From an uncultured Hungatella sp. (GTDB lineage: Bacteria; Bacillota; Clostridia; Lachnospirales; Lachnospiraceae): a DNA stretch of 46,148 nucleotides. The notes below the pieces were generated by a model that did no database searches, was not told the origin of the DNA, and was given only the letters and a program-made list of their open reading frames with translations. Of the stretch, positions 8,701-15,448 are shown piece by piece (position 1 is the stretch's first letter; every line of letters starts with the position of its first letter). The stretch is taken from contig CAJUFP010000029.1 of assembly GCA_910585645.1 (NCBI GenBank), positions 1 through 46,148 on the forward strand, written 5' to 3'. A program made the translations under genes and the position numbers.

Positions 8701-10301
8701 AACACGGTGGTGCTGGTGACAATGGCCTCCCGGATAGAGTCAATGGGCGGATTGGTCACCTGGGCAAACAACTGCTTAAAATAGTTAAACAAGGGCTGAT
8801 GCCTCTTTGACAGCACCGCAAGAGGGATGTCCGCTCCCATGGCCGCAGCCGGCTCCGCCCCGTTCAGGGCCATGGGCAAGATCATGTTTTGCAACTGCTC
8901 ATACGTGTAGCCGTAGGTTTTCTGAAGCCTTGCCCGCTTCTCCCCGGTCATCCCCGGAACACCCACATTGGGGATTTTTAAATGTTTCAGCTCCACCAGA
9001 TAAGAGTCCAGCCATTGGCCGTAAGGCTTTCTGCCCGCGTAGTAAAGCTTCAATTCCTCGTCCGCCACGATTTTTCCCTGCCTGGTGTCCACCAAAAGCA
9101 TTTTCCCCGGGCGCAGCCGGTCTTTTTTCAGCACATGGGTCTGGTCAATGTCAATGGCCCCCACCTCGGAAGCCAGGATTACATACCCGTCGTCGGTCAC
9201 ATAGTACCTGGAGGGCCGCAGGCCGTTGCGGTCCAGCACCGCCCCCAGCACGTCCCCGTCGGAAAATACCATGGAAGCCGGGCCGTCCCAGGGCTCCATC
9301 ATGGTGGCATAATAATGGTAGAAATCCTTCACCTCCTGGGGCATGGACTGATCGTACTGCCACGGTGCGGGAATCAGAATCATCACCGCCAAAGGCAGAT
9401 CCATGCCGCTCATCATCATAAATTCCAGGGCATTGTCCACCATAGCCGAGTCGGAGCCCTCCTGATTGATGATGGGCAGAACCTTGTGCATCTCGTTCTT
9501 AAAGAACGGGGACTCCATGGTTTCCTCCCTGGCCAGCATCTTGTCCACATTGCCCCGGATGGTGTTGATCTCCCCGTTGTGGACAATAATCCGGTTTGGG
9601 TGAGCCCGCATCCAGCTAGGATTGGTGTTGGTGCTGAACCTGGAGTGAACCGTGGCCAGGGCCGACTCATAATCCTCATCCTGGAGATCGGGAAAAAACT
9701 GCCGAAGCTCCTTCACCAGAAACATTCCCTTGTACACAATGGTCCGGCTGCTTAAGGACACCACGTAGGTATTGTCGCTGCTCTGCTCAAACACCCGGCG
9801 GGCCACGTAAAGCCTGCGGTCAAACTCCAGCCCCTTTTCCATGGCCTCCGGCTTTTTCACAAAGCACTGGAGGATGCAGGGCATCTTATCAACCGCCTTT
9901 TTCGCCAGCAGCTCCGGTTTTACGGGAACCTTGCGCCATCCAAGAAATGTAAGCCCCTCTTTCTCCACAATAATCTCAAACATTTTCATGGCCTGGCTTC
10001 TGGCCAGCATATCCTGGGGCAAAAAAAACATGCCGACACCATACTCTCTCTCATCCCCAAGCTCAATCCCAAGAGGCTTTGTCACCTTCTTGAAAAACTT
10101 GTGGGAGATCTGAAGCATGATACCGACACCATCGCCAGTCTTGCCCTCTCCGTCTTTTCCCGCCCTGTGTTCCAGGTTCTCCACAATGCCAAGCGCCTGT
10201 TCCACGGTTTTGTGGGTTTTCATCCCTTTCATGTTCACCACCGCGCCAATGCCGCAACTGTCGTGCTCGAACCTCGGGTCGTACAGGCCCCTCTGTTCCA
10301 T
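5766..10301 (-). CDS. gltB: Glutamate synthase large subunit (GltB)
   Basis: This ~1511-aa enzyme converts 2-oxoglutarate and glutamine into two glutamates. The start at 10301 is chosen because GGGAGG lies six bases upstream. It puts the catalytic Cys of HDSCGIGA at position 16, consistent with the short propeptide that is cleaved to expose the N-terminal nucleophile. An ATG two codons upstream and a GTG at 10325 are less likely starts. In order it has a class II glutamine amidotransferase domain, a central domain, the FMN-binding barrel with the 3Fe-4S cysteines in GCVMMRVCNLDTCPVG (about 1115-1127), and the C-terminal GXGXG beta-helix (GSGGQSFGAF). It is the first gene of gltB-gltD, and a perfect inverted repeat crosses its promoter. 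Confidence 0.96.
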   Translation of the reverse strand: MEQRGLYDPRFEHDSCGIGAVVNMKGMKTHKTVEQALGIVENLEHRAGKDGEGKTGDGVGIMLQISHKFFKKVTKPLGIELGDEREYGVGMFFLPQDMLARSQAMKMFEIIVEKEGLTFLGWRKVPVKPELLAKKAVDKMPCILQCFVKKPEAMEKGLEFDRRLYVARRVFEQSSDNTYVVSLSSRTIVYKGMFLVKELRQFFPDLQDEDYESALATVHSRFSTNTNPSWMRAHPNRIIVHNGEINTIRGNVDKMLAREETMESPFFKNEMHKVLPIINQEGSDSAMVDNALEFMMMSGMDLPLAVMILIPAPWQYDQSMPQEVKDFYHYYATMMEPWDGPASMVFSDGDVLGAVLDRNGLRPSRYYVTDDGYVILASEVGAIDIDQTHVLKKDRLRPGKMLLVDTRQGKIVADEELKLYYAGRKPYGQWLDSYLVELKHLKIPNVGVPGMTGEKRARLQKTYGYTYEQLQNMILPMALNGAEPAAAMGADIPLAVLSKRHQPLFNYFKQLFAQVTNPPIDSIREAIVTSTTVFVGEDGNVLEEKPENCKILQVDNPILTCTDLLKIKYMKRPGFQVEVIPITYYKNTSLEKAIDRLFLEVDRAHRAGANIIILSDRDIDENHVPIPSLLAVSALQQHLVKTKKRTGVALILESGEPREVHHFAALLGYGACAVNPYLAQESIQYLIESGMLHKDYYAAVEDYNSAVLHGIVKIASKMGISTIQSYQGSQIFEAIGISKEVVDKYFTNTVSRVGGITLEDIAGDVASLHSAAFDPLGLDVDLTLDSAGSHKERAGKEEHLYDPLTIHLLQEATRNGDYETFKQYSRAIHREGRTMNLRSILDFKYDPKGGIPLEQVESVDSIVKRFKTGAMSYGSISQEAHETLAIAMNRLGGKSNSGEGGESLERLESAKGQGQNTCSAIKQVASGRFGVTSRYLVSAREIQIKMAQGAKPGEGGQLPGKKVYPWVAKTRHSTTGVGLISPPPHHDIYSIEDLAQLIFDLKNSNTQARISVKLVSEAGVGTVAAGVAKAGAQVILVSSFDGGTGAAPPNSIYNAGLPWELGVAEAHQTLIMNGLRDKVILETDGKLMTGRDVAIACMLGAEEFGFATAPLVTMGCVMMRVCNLDTCPVGIATQNPKLRKRFKGKPEYVMNFMRFVARELREYMAALGIPTVDELVGRTDLLKRRDEALEGRAARVDLSSLLGNPYGEVKLAGYKSKQAFDFKLSDSVDERVFLKTLKPALAAGQKRSIETDVSNVDRTLGTILGSEITRLHPEGLSEDSFTIRCKGSGGQSFGAFIPRGLTLELVGDSNDYFGKGLSGGKLVVYPPAGVKFKAEENIIIGNVALYGATSGKAFINGVAGERFCVRNSGATAVVEGVGDHGCEYMTGGRVVILGTTGKNFAAGMSGGIAYVLDEGNDLYRRLNKEMVSFEEVANKYDVLELKAMIQEHVSYTNSPKGKEILEHFGQYLPRFKRIVPHDYRRMMNTIVQMEEKGLSSEQAQIEAFYANTREG

Positions 10302-10346
10302 AGCCATCCTCCCTTTCCTATTCACTGCTTTAGGATGCAGTTTTGA

Positions 10347-10400
10347 CGCCCTAAAGCATCTGTCGGAAATGATGATACTACCTTTAGGGCGGTTTGTAAA
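10347..10400 (-). promoter_or_regulatory. gltB promoter with overlapping palindromic operator candidate
   Basis: On the minus strand, TTTACA (10400-10395), a 17-bp spacer and TATCAT (10377-10372) lie about 70 bp upstream of gltB. A perfect 10-bp inverted repeat, CGCCCTAAAG (10347-10356) and CTTTAGGGCG (10382-10391) on the plus strand, brackets the -10 box. A related third half, GCTTTAGG, follows at 10328-10335. Because the arms lie on both sides of the expected start point, this is more likely a DNA operator than an RNA hairpin. Confidence 0.5.
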
Positions 10401-10500
10401 GACCTTTTTCAGCTGTTTTTTTAATAAGTTGTCTGATTATTTGACTTTGTGTTGTTTTTATATAAATATTCAGTTAGTTTCTCATTCCTTTTTTCTTCAC

Positions 10501-10529
10501 TTGATTCCTGCAGTTATGACGGGTATACT
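10501..10529 (+). promoter_or_regulatory. Promoter of the second GNAT gene
   Basis: TTGATT (10501-10506), a 17-bp spacer and TATACT (10524-10529), about 60 bp upstream of the coding start. The palindrome GTATAC occurs twice here (10523-10528 and 10536-10541), a possible regulator site. Confidence 0.6.
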
Positions 10530-10592
10530 AGACAGGTATACGAATAAGACAGAGAACTTATCTATAAAACAGAAATGGAGAGATACGATCCT

Positions 10593-11132
10593 ATGGAACT
10601 AATACCACTGCGCCCTGATGACACTGCCAGGCAAAAACAGATTGAAGCCCTCTACCTGCGGGCCTTCCCCAAAGAGGAACGGAAACCGTTCCAGATCATA
10701 TGCCAAAAAAGCAGAGAAGGCGTCACGGACATCCTGTCCATTGAGGAGGATGGCCGCTTTCTGGGCCTTGCCATCACCATAAACTATGAGGACAAGGTCC
10801 TTCTGGACTACTTTGCCATGGACGATGAGAATCGGGGCAAAGGCTACGGCTCCACGGCCCTGAACGCTCTGACCAAACACTATGAAGGGCTCCGGATGAT
10901 CATCGAGATCGAGACCACTGCCCAGGATGCGGACAACTTAGAGGAACGCCTTAGACGGAAACGGTTCTACCACAAAAACGGCATTACAGACCTGGGCTTT
11001 ATGGCGGACCTTTTCGGAGTTCGCATGGAGATCTTAAGCAATGGGACCGCGGTTACCTTTGACGAGTATCTGGAATTATATGTGAAAACTTACGGGGAGA
11101 GGATGAGGGAGCTTGTGAAGGCAGTTGGGTGA
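10593..11132 (+). CDS. GNAT family N-acetyltransferase
   Basis: This ~179-aa protein has the single GNAT fold. A core strand VLLDYFAMDDENRGKGYGSTA carries the acetyl-CoA loop RGKGYG, and the FYHKNGI segment near residue 130 matches the conserved C-terminal part of the family. The substrate is unknown. The start at 10593 (MELIPL) is preferred over an in-frame ATG at 10575 because GGAGAG lies ten bases upstream and the family usually begins with such a short beta strand. It is transcribed divergently from gltB and probably alone. The region after its stop (11133-11200) is AT-rich with no obvious terminator. Confidence 0.85.
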   Translation: MELIPLRPDDTARQKQIEALYLRAFPKEERKPFQIICQKSREGVTDILSIEEDGRFLGLAITINYEDKVLLDYFAMDDENRGKGYGSTALNALTKHYEGLRMIIEIETTAQDADNLEERLRRKRFYHKNGITDLGFMADLFGVRMEILSNGTAVTFDEYLELYVKTYGERMRELVKAVG

Positions 11133-11201
11133 TAGATTCGCACGATTCCACTTTTTTGAAAGAAATTTCCGGAAAATTTTAGAAAAAAAGTCTGGACTAT
11201 T

Positions 11202-11229
11202 TTGACATTTTGTGAGAAAATACTATCAA
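11202..11229 (+). promoter_or_regulatory. Promoter of the Fe-S scaffold/GGGtGRT operon
   Basis: A perfect TTGACA (11202-11207), a 16-bp spacer and TATCAA (11224-11229), with AAGGAG and the ATG about 65 bp downstream. Confidence 0.5.
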
Positions 11230-11296
11230 GTATGATGTGATAATTTTAACGAGCAAAGTACTTCACAATTATTACTTATTTGAAAGGAGTTTTACA

Positions 11297-11989
11297 ATGA
11301 TTTATTCACATGAAGTAGAGAAGATGTGCACAGTTGCACAGGGCGTTCATCATGGCGCAGCTCCGATCCCGGAGGAAGCAAAATGGGTAAAATCCAAACA
11401 GGTTTCCGACATTTCCGGCCTGACCCACGGCATTGGCTGGTGTGCTCCCCAGCAGGGCGCGTGCAAGCTGACTCTGAACGTGAAGGAAGGCATCATCCAG
11501 GAAGCCCTGGTTGAGACCATCGGCTGCTCCGGCATGACCCACTCCGCGGCTATGGCGTCCGAGATCCTTCCGGGCCTGACCGTATTGGAGGCATTGAACA
11601 CGGACCTTGTATGTGATGCGATCAATACCGCTATGAGAGAGCTGTTCTTACAGATCGCCTACGGCAGAACTCAGAGCGCCTTCTCCGAGGAGGGACTTCC
11701 CATCGGCGCCGGGCTTGAGGATCTGGGCAAGGGCCTGCGCTCCCAGGTTGGTACCATGTATGGAACTCTGAAAAAAGGTCCTCGTTACCTTGAGATGGCA
11801 GAAGGATATGTAACCGGCATCGCTCTTGACGCGGAAGATCAGATCATCGGCTACCAGTTCGTAAGCCTTGGCAAGATGACCGACTTCATCAAGAAGGGCG
11901 ACGACCCCAACACCGCATGGGAGAAGGCAAAAGGTCAGTACGGCCGCGTGGCGGATGCTGTTAAGATTATCGATCCGCGTCAGGAATAA
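11297..11989 (+). CDS. Iron-sulfur cluster assembly scaffold protein (IscU/NifU-N-like)
   Basis: This 230-aa protein resembles the IscU-like scaffold family that is usually encoded next to a GGGtGRT protein in clostridia and other anaerobes. Candidate cluster ligands are Cys49 and Cys56 (GWCAPQQGAC), Cys77 (IGCSGMTH) and Cys106. The GCSGMTHSA segment matches the conserved cysteine loop of scaffold proteins. The start at 11297 has AAAGGAG upstream; a longer frame from 11237 lacks a ribosome binding site and is rejected. It is followed after 36 bp by the GGGtGRT gene, with its own AGGAGG, and the two are clearly one operon closed by the terminator at 13061. Its physiological cluster targets are not known. 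Confidence 0.88.
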   Translation: MIYSHEVEKMCTVAQGVHHGAAPIPEEAKWVKSKQVSDISGLTHGIGWCAPQQGACKLTLNVKEGIIQEALVETIGCSGMTHSAAMASEILPGLTVLEALNTDLVCDAINTAMRELFLQIAYGRTQSAFSEEGLPIGAGLEDLGKGLRSQVGTMYGTLKKGPRYLEMAEGYVTGIALDAEDQIIGYQFVSLGKMTDFIKKGDDPNTAWEKAKGQYGRVADAVKIIDPRQE

Positions 11990-12025
11990 AGTAATTTATC
12001 ATTATTCAGGAGGGAAATACATATC

Positions 12026-13036
12026 ATGGCATTATTTGAATCATACGAGAGACGTATTAAGCAGATCAATGAAGTATTGGCAAGCTACGACATCGCTTCC
12101 ATCGAAGAAGCTGAGAAGATCACCAAGGATGCCGGCTTGGATGTATATAAGATGGTAGAGGGTATCCAGCCTATCTGTTTCGAGAACGCGAAGTGGGCCT
12201 ACACCGTAGGCGCTGCTATCGCCATCAAGAAGAACTGCCGCAAGGCAGCCGACGCGGCCGCGGCCATCGGCGAGGGGCTTCAGTCCTTCTGTATCCCCGG
12301 TTCTGTTGCAGATCAGCGTAAAGTAGGTCTTGGCCACGGCAATCTGGGCAAGATGCTTCTGGAGGAGGAGACCGACTGCTTCGCGTTCCTGGCAGGCCAC
12401 GAGTCCTTCGCAGCCGCTGAGGGCGCCATCGGTATCGCCGAGAAAGCTAACCGGGTTCGCCAGAAACCCCTTCGGGTTATCTTAAACGGCCTTGGCAAGG
12501 ACGCTGCTCAGGTGATCGCAAGGATCAACGGATTCACCTTTGTCGAGACCGAGATGGACTACTACACCGGCGAGGTTAAAGAAGTATACAGAAAAGCATA
12601 CTCCGACGGTCCCCGCGCCAAGGTAAACTGCTACGGCGCCAACGACGTGACAGAAGGCGTTGCCATCATGTGGAAGGAAGGCGTTGACGTGTCCATCACC
12701 GGCAACTCCACCAACCCCACCAGATTCCAGCACCCGGTTGCGGGAACTTACAAGAAAGAGTGCGTGGAGAAAGGCAAGAAGTATTTCTCCGTTGCCTCCG
12801 GCGGCGGCACAGGACGTACCCTGCATCCGGACAACATGGCGGCAGGACCGGCTTCCTACGGTATGACCGACACCATGGGCCGTATGCACTCTGACGCCCA
12901 GTTCGCAGGTTCCTCCTCCGTTCCGGCTCACGTTGAGATGATGGGCCTCATCGGCGCAGGCAACAACCCGATGGTCGGCATGACAGTTTCTGTGGCAGTG
13001 GCTGTGGAGGAAGCAGCTAAAGCTGAGAAGTTCTGA
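12026..13036 (+). CDS. GGGtGRT protein, partner of the Fe-S scaffold
   Basis: This 336-aa cytosolic protein carries the motif that names the family, GGGTGRT, at 259-265. Other conserved stretches are the glycine-rich GLGHGNLGKM (101-110) and NSTNPTRFQHP (227-237). The family has no firmly established biochemical role. Its near-constant pairing with the scaffold gene points to a part in Fe-S cluster handling in anaerobes, which is an inference from context. The ATG at 12026 is preceded by CAGGAGGG. Codon use looks optimised with many C-ending codons, which suggests high expression. Confidence 0.9.
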   Translation: MALFESYERRIKQINEVLASYDIASIEEAEKITKDAGLDVYKMVEGIQPICFENAKWAYTVGAAIAIKKNCRKAADAAAAIGEGLQSFCIPGSVADQRKVGLGHGNLGKMLLEEETDCFAFLAGHESFAAAEGAIGIAEKANRVRQKPLRVILNGLGKDAAQVIARINGFTFVETEMDYYTGEVKEVYRKAYSDGPRAKVNCYGANDVTEGVAIMWKEGVDVSITGNSTNPTRFQHPVAGTYKKECVEKGKKYFSVASGGGTGRTLHPDNMAAGPASYGMTDTMGRMHSDAQFAGSSSVPAHVEMMGLIGAGNNPMVGMTVSVAVAVEEAAKAEKF

Positions 13037-13054
13037 ATTAACATTTTATAGAAA

Positions 13055-13114
13055 GTCAGAAAGTACCGTAATTTCAAGGATTACGGTACTTTTTTATTTT
13101 ATCTACTTTCTGAC
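13055..13114 (+). terminator. Rho-independent terminator of the scaffold/GGGtGRT operon, within a longer inverted repeat
   Basis: AAGTACCGTAAT pairs with ATTACGGTACTT (loop TTCAAGG) and is followed by TTTTTATTTT. An outer perfect 11-bp inverted repeat, GTCAGAAAGTA (13055-13065) and TACTTTCTGAC (13104-13114), flanks the hairpin, so the palindrome is longer than a terminator needs. Confidence 0.88.
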
Positions 13115-13148
13115 AGATTTGCCGTGGAATGCCTTGAAAATTGCTCCA

Positions 13149-13193
13149 TAGGTAACATATAGGTAACAAGTAGGTAACACACCATAGGCAACA
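13149..13193. repeat. Tandem 11-bp TAGGTAACA repeats
   Basis: GGTAACA occurs at 13151, 13162 and 13173 with an exact 11-bp period, plus a variant GGCAACA at 13187. The spacing near one helical turn resembles iterons or recombinase arm sites. No integrase or replication gene lies nearby. Confidence 0.7.
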
Positions 13194-13216
13194 GAATTTT
13201 GGCAAAAGCATCCATG

Positions 13217-13253
13217 AAAAAAGCCGCAGCCACAGAGGGTTACGGCTTTTTAA
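13217..13253. terminator. Bidirectional hairpin terminator
   Basis: AAAAAGCCG (13218-13226) pairs with CGGCTTTTT (13243-13251) with a 16-nt loop, giving a U-tract on either strand. It separates the GGTAACA repeats from the toxin remnant. Confidence 0.6.
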
Positions 13254-13342
13254 ATACTCAGTTCTCCATACCATCATAGACATATCCGGTTTCTTCCCAA
13301 AACTTTATCGGCGATATGTAATAATGCAAACAAGGAGTAACC

Positions 13343-13433
13343 GTGTTGCAAGGTATTAAGCCTGTTGTTTTTGGGCGGTACTTTTCTAGTCGCGCTGCTT
13401 GCCTATATGGATAGGAACCACAAACGAAAATAA
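13343..13433 (+). pseudogene. Remnant of a holin-like type I toxin (Hol_Tox/TxpA-like)
   Basis: From 13347 one frame reads CKVLSLLFLGGTFLVALLAY then MDRNHKRK and a stop at 13431-13433. This is very close to the Hol_Tox peptides of Firmicutes (LSL, hydrophobic stretch, GTFL.ALL.Y.DRN.KRK), which are short membrane toxins controlled by antisense RNA. AAGGAG (13332-13337) has a GTG at ideal spacing (13343), but that GTG is one base out of frame. No other start precedes the toxin frame, so it looks frameshifted at its first codons and inactive. A sequence error of one T in GTGTTGC would restore a peptide of about 29 aa. The downstream hairpins and the opposing promoter fit the usual layout of these systems. 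Confidence 0.7.
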
Positions 13434-13513
13434 ATAAGCCTACCTTGTACTTGCCGGTGCAGGTAGGCTTTTGACCTAATGGAGGCAACCACTTTGTGGG
13501 CGGTTGTTTTCCT
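13428..13513 (-). ncRNA. Candidate antisense antitoxin RNA of the Hol_Tox remnant
   Basis: A minus-strand promoter at 13520-13548 would start an RNA near 13513. It would run through the CAACC/GGTTG hairpin (13486-13506) and the AAGCCTACCT/AGGTAGGCTT hairpin (13436-13470), ending at the TTATTTATTTT tract just before the toxin stop codon. The RNA would be about 85 nt and complementary to the 3' region of the toxin mRNA, as in known type I pairs. Confidence 0.5.
13436..13510 (+). terminator. Two consecutive hairpins downstream of the toxin remnant
   Basis: The first stem, AAGCCTACCT/AGGTAGGCTT (10 bp, 15-nt loop), is followed by TTTTG on the plus strand. The second, CAACCAC/GTGGGCGGTTG, is followed by TTTT at 13507-13510. 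The first can serve both strands. Confidence 0.6.
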
Positions 13514-13519
13514 ATATCT

Positions 13520-13548
13520 AATATAACATATGAAGCGGCAGGATTCAA
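13520..13548 (-). promoter_or_regulatory. Promoter of the candidate antisense RNA
   Basis: On the minus strand, TTGAAT (13548-13543), a 17-bp spacer and TATATT (13525-13520). Confidence 0.55.
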
Positions 13549-13576
13549 GAGGTTTTAGCATTCATTTTTCCAACAC

Positions 13577-13605
13577 TTGTATTTCCACCCTCAATATGCT
13601 ATATT
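13577..13605 (+). promoter_or_regulatory. Promoter of the 44-aa ORF
   Basis: TTGTAT (13577-13582), a 17-bp spacer and TATATT (13600-13605), 54 bp upstream of the ATG at 13660. Confidence 0.55.
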
Positions 13606-13659
13606 ATATACAAGAAATAACAACACAACGAAACTCCAAATTTAAAAGGTGGTGAATAT

Positions 13660-13794
13660 ATGACACGCTTAGAACTTCTCACCATACTGCTTTCCATCAA
13701 AGCACTACTTGAAAGCGATAACAAAGATAAGGCCCTGGAACTTATCAACGAGGTTATCGCCGAAGCAAAAAGAAAACCAACCGACGACAAATAA
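13660..13794 (+). CDS. Small 44-aa protein, unknown function
   Basis: The ATG at 13660 is preceded by AAAGGTGGTG. The peptide begins MTRLELLTILLSIKALLES and continues with an amphipathic segment (KALELINEVIAEAK) and a polar tail. It looks like two short helices with no membrane anchor. A complete transcription unit surrounds it, with a promoter at 13577-13605 and a hairpin terminator from 13809, so I consider it expressed. I do not recognise a family. It sits next to the toxin remnant in an accessory patch, but any link in function is not shown. Confidence 0.6.
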   Translation: MTRLELLTILLSIKALLESDNKDKALELINEVIAEAKRKPTDDK

Positions 13795-13808
13795 CCTTCA
13801 CGATCAAA

Positions 13809-13858
13809 AAAGAGCGAACAACCTCCCCCGGCTGTCTCGCTCTTTCTCTTTCTCTTTC
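13809..13858. terminator. Bidirectional terminator between the 44-aa ORF and the carboxypeptidase gene
   Basis: AAAGAGCGA (13809-13817) pairs with TCGCTCTTT (13837-13845). A TCTTTCTCTTT tract follows on the plus strand and a run of six T on the minus strand, so it can end both converging genes. Confidence 0.75.
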
Positions 13859-13872
13859 TCCGTCTCACACTT

Positions 13873-15423
13873 TTACTTCTTCCGCTCCGCCCCACTCTCC
13901 CGCCGCTTCCTCATCAGCTCCTCAAAATCCTCCTCATTATACCCAATCTCCAAAAGCCGCTGTCTCCGTCTCTCCCGCCGCTGCTGTCTAGCGATCCTTT
14001 CCTTCCGCTTCCGAATACCAAGGATGATCCCAAGCCCCACCACAACCGCCAGGCCCACGCCCGCCGCCAGGACAAGGATCTGATTCTGGCTCATGGAAAA
14101 TCCGGAAAGAAATCCCCCCTCCGTTTTCCCTGCCCCCTTCTCATCCGTCTCCGGGGCAGTCTCCGCCTCCTGACTCTCCGGCTGGCTCTCGCCCATGGCC
14201 TCAGCCGCCAGACGGGACGCCTCCTCGGCCTCCCTGCTGGCCTGCTCCGCCGCCAGCCGCTCCTCCGTCTCCCTGTCAAAAATATAGGCGCTTCCCACCC
14301 GCCGCTCATGATACGTGTAGGAGAGCATAGCCACAGCAGCCTCAGGGTGGCCGGCGGGAAGGTCTTCCCCTGTCACCAGGTTCCTCTGGGCATCGGAAAA
14401 TCCGGCGGCCAGAGGAAGGGTCACCACAGCCTCCTCCAGCCGCAGCCTCGACGCGGGATACACCGTCCCTCCAAAATCAAACTCCTCCTGCTCCCGCAAA
14501 AAGCCTTCATTCCCCGCGACAGACTCATTCTTAAACGAAGAAAACCCGAAATTCATGATGTTCTTGGCATCCATATAATACTGGTACTTGTCGCTTCCCT
14601 TCAAGATCACGGAGATGATCCGTCTCCCGTCCCTCTCCGCGTACGTCACCAGGGTATTGCCCGCCTTGGAGGTGTAGCCGGTCTTTCCCGCCTTCACGCC
14701 CTCGCAGTAATACTCACTTCCCCTGCTCTCCTCCATGACAATGCGGTGCTCCATGCTGATATTCGCCCCGTTCGGATTGTTGATGGTCGGGCCCACAGAA
14801 TACTTTTTCGTGGAAGCGATGCGAAACACATCCTCATTCTCAAAAGCCGCTGCCGCGATCATGGCCATGTCGTAGGCGCTGACATACTGGCTGTCATCAT
14901 TAAGGCCCGACGGATTGGCAAAATGGGTCTCATCCGGGGAACACCCAAGCTCAGCCGCCTTCTCATTCATCATGGCCACAAACCCCTCCCGGCTTCCCCC
15001 CACGTGTTCCGCCAGGGCATTGGCCGACTGGTTGCTGGACAGCAGCACCATCATGTGGAGACAGTCCTCCACCGAGATCTGGTCCCCCTCTGCCAGGGAC
15101 AGCTTGTTGCCCGCTCCCGCCTCCAGGTTGTGGATCGCGTCATAGGAAAAAGTCACGGTCTCATCCATCTCGCAGTTCTCCACCACCACAAGGGCAGTCA
15201 AAAGCTTCAAAATGCTGGCCGGCGGGTAGGGAACATGGATCTGCTGCCCAAAGAGAACAGCCCCGGAATCCGCGTCAATGACAATACCCGCCCCGGCCAC
15301 GATACCCACATCCCCGGGCCAGGCCGGCGGCTCCCCAAAAGACGTAATGACTCCCAGATCCAGGATCATGGCAATGGCCACAACAAAACCCGCGATCCTC
15401 TTTTTAAGATAACCCATCCCCAT
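13873..15423 (-). CDS. D-alanyl-D-alanine carboxypeptidase (penicillin-binding protein, S11)
   Basis: This 516-aa enzyme should trim the terminal D-Ala of peptidoglycan stem peptides outside the membrane. It has an N-terminal signal segment (YLKKRIAGFVVAIAMILDLG) and the three S11 active-site motifs: SILK (70-73), SAN (133-135) and KTG (247-249). A charged, Glu/Ala-rich linker follows. Near the C-terminus lies a membrane helix (LVLAAGVGLAVVVGLGIILG), then a long basic tail in place of the amphipathic anchor common in DacA-type enzymes. The start at 15423 is chosen for GGAGAG upstream; a longer frame to 15486 overlaps the MATE gene. It is last in a leftward run of wall-related genes. Confidence 0.92.
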   Translation of the reverse strand: MGMGYLKKRIAGFVVAIAMILDLGVITSFGEPPAWPGDVGIVAGAGIVIDADSGAVLFGQQIHVPYPPASILKLLTALVVVENCEMDETVTFSYDAIHNLEAGAGNKLSLAEGDQISVEDCLHMMVLLSSNQSANALAEHVGGSREGFVAMMNEKAAELGCSPDETHFANPSGLNDDSQYVSAYDMAMIAAAAFENEDVFRIASTKKYSVGPTINNPNGANISMEHRIVMEESRGSEYYCEGVKAGKTGYTSKAGNTLVTYAERDGRRIISVILKGSDKYQYYMDAKNIMNFGFSSFKNESVAGNEGFLREQEEFDFGGTVYPASRLRLEEAVVTLPLAAGFSDAQRNLVTGEDLPAGHPEAAVAMLSYTYHERRVGSAYIFDRETEERLAAEQASREAEEASRLAAEAMGESQPESQEAETAPETDEKGAGKTEGGFLSGFSMSQNQILVLAAGVGLAVVVGLGIILGIRKRKERIARQQRRERRRQRLLEIGYNEEDFEELMRKRRESGAERKK

Positions 15424-15448
15424 TCTCCCACTCTCCTTCCATCTCTTC

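Noticed and set aside
13258..13548. A 96-codon minus-strand frame through the toxin remnant
   Set aside because: It runs through both hairpins and the antisense promoter and shows no family motif; better explained as non-coding RNA region.
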